Shown: positions 45,101 through 55,966 of the stretch, piece after piece
How the letters are laid out: each line of letters opens with the position of its first letter
Position numbering within the stretch: the first letter of the stretch is position 1
Assembly: GCF_002127325.2 (NCBI RefSeq)
Contig: NC_035436.2
Span: 106,787,591 to 106,851,590, forward strand
Direction of reading: 5' to 3'
Origin: Helianthus annuus
Lineage: Eukaryota > Streptophyta > Magnoliopsida > Asterales > Asteraceae
DNA: 64,000 nt
Program-made: the position numbers and the translations under genes
Notes under the pieces: model-generated
What the model was told of the DNA's origin: nothing
The model's input: the letters and a program-made list of their open reading frames with translations, nothing else
Database searches by the model: none

Positions 45101-47325
45101 CTATTTAAACAATTTCACCCAAGCCTGACTGCCCTTGGGTGATTTTGAATTCTTGCTCAACAATGGTGGAAAGTTTGCATCATCCATTGTTAAACTAGAA
45201 TTCTCAACTTTTACCTCAACCAATGGCTCCTCTGGTTTTACCATACTAGAATCATTGCCTACAGGTGGCTTGTCCGACTTTGATCTGTCAGATTCATCGC
45301 CGACCTTTTCCTTCTTCTTCTCCTCTTTTGTCCTCAGATTTGTATCTGATGAATTCTTTTTTCTTGTTTTTGCGGCTGAGGGAGTCGATTCATCAGAACT
45401 TTCAATCTTTTTGTTCGGTGAACCCGAGGACAAAATCTTCTCGAGATATTCTCTCGCCTTCTTCCTCTTCTTCCTCAGTCGGTCTTTCTGCCCCTGTGAA
45501 AGTTTAACTTTCTTTTCCTGAATTGACTGTACTGGAACTTTAGGTTTCAGAACCTTTTGCTCCTGGGGCTTGACTTTGACTGGAATCTTTGCCGATTTCT
45601 GAGAATTAGCCCTCAATCTTTCACTTGATTTCCTTAGGCAATCTCTGGCAATGTGACCTTTGATGTTGCAATTAAAGCATCTCCTGGTCTCATAACTCCA
45701 ATACCGGCAGTTAACAGCAATGTGTCCATGATAGCCGCAGCTGTAGCACACTCTGTTATTGTACCTATCACCATTTTTAGTCCAAACGCTCAGATCAAAG
45801 CATTGTTTGGCTTGGTGATACTCCTTCCTCAACTTTGCTGAATTTGGCTCTGAAGCACTATGATCTGTCCTGCACCCAACAATTTTTGAATTTTCATTTT
45901 TTAAATTTTTTGATTTTTGATTGTGATTGGATGATTGAACTAATGAGCTTTTAATTTCTTTTTGAACACTTTTCTCTTTTTTAAATTTTTGTTTCTGTTC
46001 TACTTTCTTCTTCAAAGGTTTTTGCTTAGAGCATTCTCCCTTTTCAGTCGATTGCAGAACAGTTTTCTGTAATTTTTCTTTTAGTTTCAAAAATTTTTCC
46101 TTTTTCTCAATTTCAGCATCAGATTCTGTCTCAGACTCATCTGCTGAATAAAATTCCTCATTTTCATCATCAGTTTCCTCATCACAATCTTCAACTTTTT
46201 CACTTATCGGCATAGAATTGATTGGTTTTGGACAGGGAAAATTCAAACCGTCAGATTTAGTCACAAAACCTATCAATTTCTTCTCAAGTTCATCAATTTT
46301 GTTCCTCGAATTCTCAGCTTCACTTTCTAGCTGAGATATTCTCCCAAAATGAGACTTGATAGTTTTCTCATTCTCAATCTTCAAATTTTCAAGAACAGAT
46401 TTTTCATCCATCAAAACTTTTATCTGTTCCTGAAATTTTGATTCATTCGTTTTCAGATTTTTGTTTTCAAGCTTTATCCAGAAATCCTCATCTTCTGACG
46501 ATTTCTTTTTGCTTTCAAGCTCTTTTTCCAACTTTTTGATTTTCACTTGAGCGTACTCACCTTCTTTTTCAAGTTTGATAATTTTCTGAAGATGGGAATT
46601 TATCACTTTCTGTTTTTCAATGTTGTTTTTACTAAACACATTTCTCCCATCTTCAAGAATTTTCATTTGATTTTGAAAATCTTTCTCAATTTTTGATTTT
46701 TCAATTTCACAATTTTTAACCTTTTCTTCAAATTTCTGACTTTTCAACATCAAACTATTAAAATTACTTAACAGTTTGTTGTTTTCAACTTTCAGTTTCT
46801 CACAAATACTCTGAACCATAAGAATCTGTTTTCAGCAGCATGCTTCTCGTGTTTCAACTTTTTGACTTCAGATGCCAAACTTTTTGTGTCTCTCATGAGT
46901 TTGTCATTGTTTGTCTTCAAGTTGTCACAATTAGAGCATCCTAACGTAGAACTTAAAGATCCAGACTTTACAGATTCTCTGATTTCTGAAGCTTCCTCTT
47001 TCCTTTCATCGTTAATTTTCATCTGTTCTTCAATTTTTCCAATGAGTTGACTAATTGTCAGACTAGAAAATTCTTCAGAACGTTTTAATTTTAAGATATA
47101 ATTTTCCCATTCCTCTTGAGGTAAAGCACTGACAAATTTTTCGACCCATTCCTCTGATGCTTTGGTTAAACCAACTTCGGACATTAAATGAACAAGATGT
47201 ATGTATCTCTCAATTACACATCTTGTGCTTTCTCCTGGAAAACCTGAAAATGAATCAAACTCTTTCGTTAGTACTCTTCTTCTATCACATTCTTCTTGAG
47301 TCATGTTAAAGATATTGAACTCCAT
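45101..47325 (-). pseudogene. Gag of element B, one frameshift, two zinc knuckles
   Basis: The likely start is the Met of MEFNIFNMTQEECDRR at 47325; an upstream Met at 47502 lies in the repeat-rich leader and is unlikely. The N-terminal ~120 residues (SRL-like FSGFPGESTRCVIERYIHLVHLM to PQEEWENYILKLKR) resemble a copia-type capsid domain. A long coiled coil follows. A one-base shift near 46800-46825 breaks the frame inside it; the second part, 45101-46819, carries the rest. Two knuckles read CYSCGYHGHIAVNC (about 45740) and CFNCNIKGHIARDC (about 45670). The end is SQAWVKLFK. The domain order matches the Gag of element C. Confidence 0.8.
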
Positions 47326-47828
47326 GATTTGGTTAATCGAAACTGCACGATGTACACTTGGATCAGACTTTGACTGATAAGCGGTCCAGATAAGCGGTTC
47401 ACACTTAGTCCAAATAAGCGATTCAGAACAGGTCCAGATAAGCGGTCCAGAACTAGTTCGTTCGAGCGAGTTAAGGATTATCCGTCCGAATGAGCGATCC
47501 AAGACCTTGTCCAGATAAGCGGTTCAAAGAGCTGTTCGATCGAATGAGCGGTTCACGATCCGTACGTATGAGCGGTCCAAGAACTGTTCAAATGAGCGAT
47601 TCAAGAGCAATTCACGAGCGGTCCACAATTTCAAATCCAAATTTCACCCACTTAAACTTCGAATTTTGATTTGAAACTTTCCAGGGTTTGTCACGGTACT
47701 ATTGCGCACAATCTGTGAGAATTTGAGTAAATTCCGACTATGAAATCTTTCCGAATCGGAAAAAGAAGGTGTAGAAGTAAGAAAAAGTGACAAAAACCAG
47801 CTAATTTCTACAGAGAACCTCCTCCTGT
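47326..47828 (-). other. Leader of element B with AGCGGTCC arrays
   Basis: From about 47378 to 47625 it holds some thirteen copies of an ATAAGCGGTCC or ATGAGCGGTTC type core spaced by 20 to 35 bases. The same core clusters in the LTR. No gene is visible. Confidence 0.75.
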
Positions 47829-47840
47829 GCTCTGATACCA
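47829..47840 (-). promoter_or_regulatory. Primer-binding site of element B
   Basis: The minus strand reads TGGTATCAGAGC two bases from the LTR. Confidence 0.92.
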
Positions 47841-47842
47841 AT

Positions 47843-48340
47843 TGTAGGATCGTTTAGAGACCCGAACGAGTCGTTCAGAGGCTTTCTCCTTGGTTTCAGG
47901 TGCGGAATAACAAGAAACTAAGGTAGAAACAGCAGGAAAATCACTTTAACTACTTGTTTATTGATTTCAAACGTTTACAACTCAAATCTCGCACCGGCAG
48001 AGCTTCGGCACGATTTCTACGCGCTGTTCCAAATGGAATCGCCTTTACGGTATTTATAGGGATCTGGGACCGCTTATTGGACAGGCCCAATAAGCGGCCC
48101 ATACAAGATGTCTCATAAGCGGTCCATAAGGTTTGCCGTTCGAGCGGTCCAAGCTGTTACCACTCGAGCGGTTCAGCCCACTTACCGTTCGAGCGGTCCA
48201 GCCCATTAAATGACCAAAAGAGCGATCCAACCATCTAACACCTATACAATCTCACTATTTCTCGTATTTCGAGCCCAGATCTAACGTTCTAAGACAGTGA
48301 CTCGATACAAGACGTAATCAGCAGATGTAGTGCACCAACA
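47843..48340 (-). repeat. 5' LTR of element B (498 bp)
   Basis: Two bases differ from the inner 3' copy (42513-43010). It lacks the 157-bp extension seen twice at the other end. Confidence 0.92.
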
Positions 48341-49134
48341 GGTCAAAATGCGCATTCTTGCGTATTTTGTAACCAAACTACTCGTGAGCATCAAAACCGT
48401 TTGTTTTGATGCCAAACCTGTTTTCTAAACTTTGTTAAGCATGTTCTAACATGCTTAGCTCGTCACTTTTAGTATAGTGCTTATATAGGGTCGTAAGGTA
48501 AGCGATCTAAACCATCGCTTATACTTTCAAACCCGACCCATTTGGTCGATCATTAGGATCCGACCAAACACATTAGGTGACCATAGCCGTAACCTTCCGA
48601 GGTTATACCTTGTGGTCACGATATTAGGTGTTCCAAACACGTTCTACGCGAACGACGCGTTAAGGTAGCATATGTGACAACTATGCTCTGTAATCTCTGT
48701 ACGATTTAAAACAATGTTGATTATTAATAAAACAATGTGCTTTGGTGTTATTATATGTGTTTTGGTATTATTTTGTGTGTATTTGTGTTTGGTGTTTTTA
48801 CAATTCGATTCGATTCCAATTTCAAGCTTTAAATCGCTTTCTGGAAGGTTATACGAGCACTGATGCGTAAATATAACCAGTTCAATGCAACAAAAACTCC
48901 GGAATAGTGAAATAGGCTTAACATATCTTAAATATCCTCCACATAACTTAGAAATAAGTTTTGGATGGTTTGGTGTGTCGAAAACAAGTTTGTTCGATCG
49001 TAGGGACTATTTGTGTCAAACTGCGAAACTATACCGATTTGTATAGTAACGAACACTCCGAAACTTGATCATAAGTTAAATATACCATAAATATCCTTTA
49101 CATAGCTTAGAAATAGGCTTTGAAGGGTTCGGTA

Positions 49135-52100
49135 TGTGACACCTGTGTCACTGTGACCGTCAAACAAGTGCCAAACCAATGAAATTTTGTGTTTCATATT
49201 TGGGATTTGTGAAAATATGTGTATCATTTGCACATATCAATTCTTGTTCGATTTCGGGCTTTAAATCGCTTTCTGGAAGGTTATACGCGATCTGATGCAT
49301 AAATATAACCAGTTTAATGCAACAAACACTCTGGAATAGTGACATAGGCTTAACATACCTTAAATAACCTTTACATAACTTAGAAATAAGTTTTGGATGG
49401 TTTGGTATGCCGAAATCAAGTTTATTCGCTTACAGGGACTAAATTCGACAAACTGCAAAAGTATGCCGATTTGTACTGCAATGAACAATCCGGAACATGA
49501 TCATAAGTTAAACATACCATATATAACCTAAACATGGCTTAGAAATAAGCTTTCATAGGTTCGGTGTGTGAAAACATGCTTATATGATCTTACAGGGACT
49601 AAAAGTGTCAAAAACGGCGTGAGTTTGCATTTTCTCGCATATCTTACGTTCTGACCACATCTGGACATCCAAAATTTTTGTACACACTAAAATATTTTTA
49701 TTTTAGTGATTAGCATGATAAAATTCCATTCGTCGCTTAATTTGGACCGTTTTTGCGTTCGTTACGACTTCCGTCGTAATTAACCGAACAACGCGATCGT
49801 ACGACCAAACGAACCGACATCCAAGATGTTTTTGAGTATGTTTTGAGTTCTCTATACTTTAACTTCATTTTAGAGCCTTGAAATGAGGTTAACGAGGCTT
49901 AAACGTGTCAAAAATGAGCCGAAATGCAAGTTTTGCAAGTTCAGGGGCTAAATTGTCATTTTTGAAAGTTGCTGGTCTGCAGGTCCCTTACGGACCGTAT
50001 GGACATGTGCTTACGGTCCGTAAGCAATCCCCAGATCAGCAGAATTGCAGAAACACTGAATCTGGTCATTTCCTCTTGTTCCAATGGTTTTGATCAATGG
50101 TTTTTCATGCTATGGGCTGGTTTGTGTGGAGAACAAGTCCCCCAATCATTCTTTGACAATTGTATGGCCTAGATCATGCCCTCTTCTCCAAGAAATGATC
50201 CTAACGGTTGCGAAAAACTATATATAGGCCATCCCATTTCACTTGCTCCTTGCTCATTTCTTCTTTCTCTTCTTCACATCTGACTTGGGAGCTCTCTCAA
50301 GCATTGGGACTTTGTCTTCTTTGTTAAAAAGAAAGCAAGGACCCTTAGTGAGCATTCTTTCATTCTTTTTATGGCTTTTTCCTTATGTAGTCCAGAAAGT
50401 CAAACGTTTGGCCAACAGTTTGACTTTCGGTTTTGACCATCAATTGGTCAAGTCAAAGTTCAATTGAACTTTGAAACGTGATTGTAATCACGATTTTATA
50501 ATCCTTCGTGATTATAACCGCTGATTACCACGTTAGCTAGTTGTAGTGTCGGGTCAAAGTTTCGGTCAAAATGCATTTTAGCACGCATTTTGCCTCGGAA
50601 CTACTTTAGGGTATCAAAACACTTTGTTTTGATACCAAATCAGTAGGTTGGACATGTTTTGACATGTCTAACTCGACACTATTAGTTTGTGCTTGTTTAG
50701 GGTCGTAAGTTAAGCGGTCTAAACAACCGCTTATACTTCCGAACCCGACCTGTTTGGTCGATCTTTAGGATCCGACCAAGCTTAGTTAGTGATCATAGTT
50801 GCATAGGAATAACCACTGAGGTTATACCTTATGATCACATAGGATTGGTTAGTCATTTGCTAGTTAGCTTGTATGCCCATAGGAAATGACCAAAACGCCC
50901 TTTTGAAGCTAAAATCCGTATTTTGCCTATGTGAACATATTTTTGACATATAATCTGATTTAGTAACATGTTTAGGGATAATTGGGCATGTAAGACTTGG
51001 CATGGCACATAGTTAACCATCCGAACATAGTTTTACGCTAACGACGCCTTATAGTAGCTTATGTTACCATAATGTGTCAAAACGGGTCAAAAGCACTTAG
51101 GTAGACTTTCCAATCAGAATGTAAGGTCTATTAAATCATACCATATGAGTTTAATTACTCATTTGATTTATAGAACCTCATTCTATCCTATCTCCCGATT
51201 TAGGTCTGGTTATTTACATAGTTACCTATATAGGGTGCCGTTTGATTCCCTGATCACTCTAGCTTTGCTTGGTTGTTGTTCAAGACTTCTAAGCACCCTC
51301 AGATGAGTACATAGTCCCCTCTTTTACTGTTTTCAAACTGTTTTGGGGTGGAACACATGTGCCTACTTGATACTTTCATGTTTCCCATGTTTTTATATCA
51401 TATACTTACTATGTTCAATAGTACACTATTAGTACACGATTTCATTATGTTTTGCTATGTATGTTCACTTAACATGCTAGCACATTGATTTCCATGTACT
51501 ACATTTTGTCGCATATGCTCATCCAGCATATGGACACATTGTTTTACATTTTCAACCGTTGTAATCATTTGATCATTTGAACCGTTGTAACCATTTGATC
51601 ATGTGAACCGTTTGTAACCATTTGACTATGTGAATCATTAGTAACCGTTGATTATGTGAACCGTTTGTAACCGTTGACTAGATGAACCGTTGGACTATGT
51701 GAACCGTTGTGACTACTTGACTCTATGAACCGTTGTGACTACTTGACTATATGAACCATTTGTGACTACTTGACTATGTGAACCGATTGTAACCGTTGAT
51801 TGACATGAACCGTTTGAAATCAGTTTGAACTGTTGGGTTAGGGAAGTGATTAGGTAACGGGGCGGGTGTAATGTGTTAAAAGCATGGTGGATACACCGCT
51901 GGTACTTCCTATATATAAGTGCTTTTAACGCATTATATATCGTTGCGTTATCTAGATCACTTGGGCAATGGTAAACAAAACAAAGTTGTAATACAAGGTT
52001 TTTCCAACAATATATTATACTATTCGAGTTTTTATTCCAAAAATGATTTACAAATCTGGATTTAATCAAACAAATGTTTTGGGGTTAAGAATCATGGCTA

Positions 52101-52538
52101 CGAAGTCTTTTTTTATAAATTATAACCAATTTGATTTGAGTTGGTTAATTATGTCGCAATACTATACTTTTCAAAACAGGGTTTTTAAATAAGTATTGCA
52201 GCATGCAAACTAGCCATGAGTCTGAAACTCATACAAAACCTATGTACTCGCCGGCATTTTTATGCTGACGTACCTATTTTCACATGTGTTTCAGGTACAA
52301 TAGTTGATGATGCTTGATGATGATATTGGTGTATTCTCACATAGGAATGGACAAGGCCTTAGCGACTTTAAAACTTGGAGGATAATAGTTGTATTTATCT
52401 AATTTGTATCAAAACATTTAATTTAATAATTCAATAAAACGAAACTATTTATTTCATGGTTGTGAAACAATGATTCTGTTACAACACTCCCCGACGTTTC
52501 CGCCACGTTTTGTTGTTTTACGTGGTCGGGGTGTGACA
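49135..52538 (+). repeat. S5: complete solo LTR of the E family (3404 bp)
   Basis: TGTGACACCTGTG to GTCGGGGTGTGACA, flanked by TSD cggta (49130-49134 and 52539-52543). The matching TSD with no interior shows loss of an element by LTR-LTR recombination. It has TATA-like CTATATATAGG (50218), hairpins (50396-50534), an imperfect repeat array (51555-51835) and an acceptor-like TTTCAG (52289-52294). Confidence 0.9.
51555..51835. repeat. ~26-bp imperfect tandem repeats in S5
   Basis: About ten degenerate units with a GTGAACCGTTGTAAC-type core. In E4 the corresponding LTR position holds a different array (54600-54760). Confidence 0.8.
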
Positions 52539-54599
52539 CGGTATGCTAAAATAAACTTTATTGATCAATAGAGACTAAAAGCGTCAAAAGTGCATAAGTT
52601 TGCATTTTTGCGCATATCTTACGTTCTGAATAGAACCAGACGTCCAAAAATTATGTATTCATTAAAATATTTTATTTTAGTGATTGGCATGATAAAATTC
52701 CATTCGTCGCTTAATTTGGATCGTTTTTGCGTTCATTACGACTTCCGTCGTAATTAACCGAATAACGCAACCGTACGGACAAACGAACCGACATCCGTGA
52801 TGTCTTTGAGCATATTTTAAGTTCCCTATACTTTAATATCATTTTAGAGCCTTGAAATGAGGTTAAAGGGGTTTAAAAGTGCCAAAAAAAATCAAGTTTT
52901 ACAAGTGCATGGACCATTTTTGAAAATTCTGGCAGATACATTGAACTTGGTCCATTTTTTTAGGCATCCATGGTATTTCAAAATAATGTGCCACACATGG
53001 ATGGTTTTGAACCTTGTTTTGCAATACCATTTGATGGTTTTAAGTATTCCCATGGTTTTGAAAACCATGTGCCCACATGTAAGGTCTAGATCAAAGCACA
53101 TTTTTCGACGAACGATCTTAACGGTACTTGAATTCCTATAAATACCCAAACCCATTTCACTCCTAAAGCACACTTGAATCTGATTTTTGCTCTCTAAGTT
53201 GAAGTTTATGCTTCATACCTGAGAGTAAATCGGATCAAGAGCTTGTGGGGACCTTTTGTAAGTATTCCTTCGTTCTTTTCGTTCATTTCTATCGTTAAAG
53301 TCAAACTGTGTTTGACCAGTTTATGTTCAACGTGAAGTTCGTTTGAACTTCATAACGTGAGCGTAATAACGATGGTTATAGTCCCTAGTGACTATACCTA
53401 CTGATTACCACGTTATCTAGGCTCAGTGACGAGTCGTAGTTTCGGCCAAAATACGTTTTCTCGCGTATTTTGTAACCAAACTACTCTAGGATATCAAAAC
53501 CGTTTGTTTTGATATCAAAACTTGTTTTCTAACTTAACTAAACATGTTTCGACATGTTTAGCTCGTCACTTGTTAGTTTAGTGCTTGTGTAGAGTCGTAA
53601 GTTAAGCGGACTAAACACCCGCTTAGACTTTCGAACACGACCCGTTTGGTCGATCATTAGGATCCGACCAAACATGTTTAGTGACCATAGTAGCATAGGG
53701 AATAACCTTTCGAGGTTATACCTTATGGTCACTTAGGTTTAATTAGTCGCATGATAGGTAGTTATATGCCTTTGGTAAATTACCAAAATACCCTTTTCAT
53801 ACATAATTGGTAATTAAGCATATGTAACCTAAACTTTTGACACGTAACTAATTATGTAACATAATTAAACATGTATGGGCATATAATACTTGTCATAGGA
53901 CTAGTTAGACGTCTCGAACGCGCTTTTGCGTGCACGACGCGTTAAAGTAGCATAAGCTACCTTAATAGGTCACGATGGGTCGAAAGCCCTTAGGTTAGGT
54001 TCTGATTTAGGATGTAGGCTTTGTTAAACCATATCACATAAGGTCCAACACTCATTTGGTTTACAAGACCTCATTCTGTCCGATCTTCCGATTTAGGCGT
54101 CTATTGTTTGACTAGTGCTTCGATTACTAGGAGCTACTTGATTTCTCTGGTTTGCTTGAGTTTGTTGAAGTTCTATTTGATCGAGGATACTATGCACTAC
54201 ATGTGAGTACATAGTTCCCCTATTTTACTGTTTTTAAATGTTTTGGGGTGATTCATATGTACGAAATGTTTTCAAAGTTTAAACGAGGATTTCAAAAACG
54301 ATTAAAACAATTTTTACTAAACTAAGAACGATTTCGATAAAGTGAACGAACTTGTTGGTTGTAGTTACATAATGAATGACATTCATTAGCATTGATCAAG
54401 CCGACCAGTATTAGGTTATGGTACCATAGGATCTGACAAATCCCGTTACTTTACTACACCCATGGTTATGTGTGGGGATTGTGGGTAGCGACTGAATCTG
54501 ATGTTTGTTAACTTACCCTTTGGTGGTTTGTTAATACGAGAACGAGTTGAACGATGGACGAGTCACAAAGGTTTGAATGTTGTTAACAAGACGACCATA

Positions 54600-54760
54600 T
54601 ATAAGTTTTCACAATTAAAACGATGACGATTTAAACGATTTGGAAACGAGTAAACGATTGGGAACGATTGGAAACGATTTGGGAACGAGTAAACGATTTG
54701 GGAACGATTTGGAAACGATGTTAAACGATTTCGATAAACGATTGGTTTTTGGTTAAGTGT
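54600..54760. repeat. AACGATT-type repeat array in the E4 LTR
   Basis: About twelve degenerate copies of GGAAACGATT or GGGAACGATT spaced irregularly. Confidence 0.8.
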
Positions 54761-54836
54761 TTAGATAACGAGACGGGGGTAATGTGGTGACAACATGCTA
54801 GATACGCCGTTGGTACTTCTTATATATAAGTGTTTT

Positions 54837-55354
54837 TGTTGGTGCAGTTGTCTGTCGACTACATCTTAGTTCGAGTCTTAGGGCAGGGCAGAGCGTATTG
54901 TGTATAGTGAATGATGTGAGATTGTATAGATATTAGTTAATTAGATCGCTCATAAGGCATAGAGGCTGGACCGCTCGAGTAGCATGATGATGGACCGCTC
55001 GAGTGACAGAATGTTTGGACCGCTCATTGTGACAATCTGGTAGATCGCTTATGTGTCACTTGGTTGGATCGCTCATATGGACTTGTCCATATGAGCGGCC
55101 CAAGGTTCCTATATATATGGGTACATATAAGCGGTTCCAGTTAGTCAGTTAGAGTCTTAGGTGTGTGTTTTCCAAGGTGTAAAGGCGAAGCCCTGTCCGA
55201 TTGTCTCCACGAACTTGTAATCTGATATATAATCAATACAGGAGACGTTAAAGTGTGAAATCAAGCTTTACGAAGACTAATTCAATGAATTCCGCCTCTA
55301 GATTAGTCTAAATGCTCTTCTGAACGACTCATCGGGTCAGCAAACGATCCTACA
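54837..55354 (+). repeat. 5' LTR of element C (518 bp)
   Basis: TGTTGGTGCAG to ACGATCCTACA. Between 54943 and 55145 it carries about nine ACCGCTCGAG or ATCGCTCAT type cores. A TATA-like TATATATATGG is at about 55110. Confidence 0.93.
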
Positions 55355-55356
55355 TG

Positions 55357-55368
55357 TGGTATCAGAGC
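55357..55368 (+). promoter_or_regulatory. Primer-binding site of element C
   Basis: TGGTATCAGAGC, two bases after the LTR. Confidence 0.93.
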
Positions 55369-55966
55369 TCAGGAGGAAGAGTTCTTGCCGTTTAGCTCGA
55401 TTTTTGCTCGAAATTCTCACTTCTACACCTTCTTTTTCTGATTCGAAGAGATTTCACGGTCGGAATTTACTGAAAATCTCAGGGATTGTGCGCAATAGTA
55501 CCGTGACAAACCCTGGAAAGTTTCAGATCAAAATTCGAAGTTTAAGTGGGTGAAATTTGAATTTGAATTTTTTTGAACCGCTCGTTCGTACATAGTATGA
55601 ACCGCTCGAACGAACAGTTCTGAACCGCTCATTCGGACATTGCTGGACCGCTTATTCGTACACTTCAGTGACAGTTTCTGGATCGCTCGAACTAGCATTT
55701 CTGGTTCGCTCGAACGAACACTAGCTGGGCCGCTTATTTGGTTTAGTGGTTTGAACCGCTTATCTGAACAAGATTTTGGACCGCTCAAAAGGATATTAGT
55801 TGGACCGCTTTTGTGTTAATCCAACTTAGATCGCTTATTTGAACTCACTTGGACCGCTTATCTGACAAATTGTTGATTCGCTTTTTAGTCAACAATTACG
55901 TATTAGATTTGTGAAAAATGACGATGGTATTTGACGAAAGAGAAAATGATTTTGTTGGAAGGATAA
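55369..55966 (+). other. Leader of element C with ACCGCTC arrays
   Basis: From about 55575 to 55880 there are some twelve copies of an ACCGCTCGAACGAAC or ACCGCTTATTTG type core spaced 20 to 40 bases apart. A short Met-initiated frame at 55918 stops after about 33 codons and is probably the damaged original Gag start. Confidence 0.75.

Larger units (their letters stand above)
41857..48340 (-). mobile_element. Element B: gag-only (TR-GAG-like) copia-related retrotransposon, tandem 3' LTR
   Basis: The TSD ggtca flanks it (41852-41856 and 48341-48345). In minus-strand order: LTR (48340-47843), primer-binding site, repeat-rich leader, one Gag gene with a single frameshift, non-coding 3' region, then two tandem copies of a 655-bp unit, each made of a 157-bp extension and a 498-bp LTR. 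No pol domain is recognisable. The LTRs differ at only two or three of 498 positions, so it is the youngest insertion that can be dated here. Confidence 0.85.
40460..48672 (+). repeat. S3: E-family LTR part, interrupted by element B and cut by E4
   Basis: It starts TGTGACACCTGTGTCACC and runs to 41851, then from 48346 to 48672 after element B, where E4 begins. It contains palindromes at 41306-41350, a TATA box at 41535, donor-like GTAAGT at 41654 and hairpins at 41693-41823. The 3' part is outside the window. Confidence 0.75.

Noticed and set aside
45135..45521. 128-codon Ser/Phe-rich ORF and similar frames opposite Gag (45265-45507, 57827-58198)
   Set aside because: They are antisense shadows of the Lys/Ser-rich Gag tail, repeated because elements B and C are homologous.
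46792..47502. Upstream Met at 47502 as the Gag start of element B
   Set aside because: The extra N-terminal residues are translated from the AGCGGTCC leader array. The Met at 47325 precedes the capsid-like sequence.
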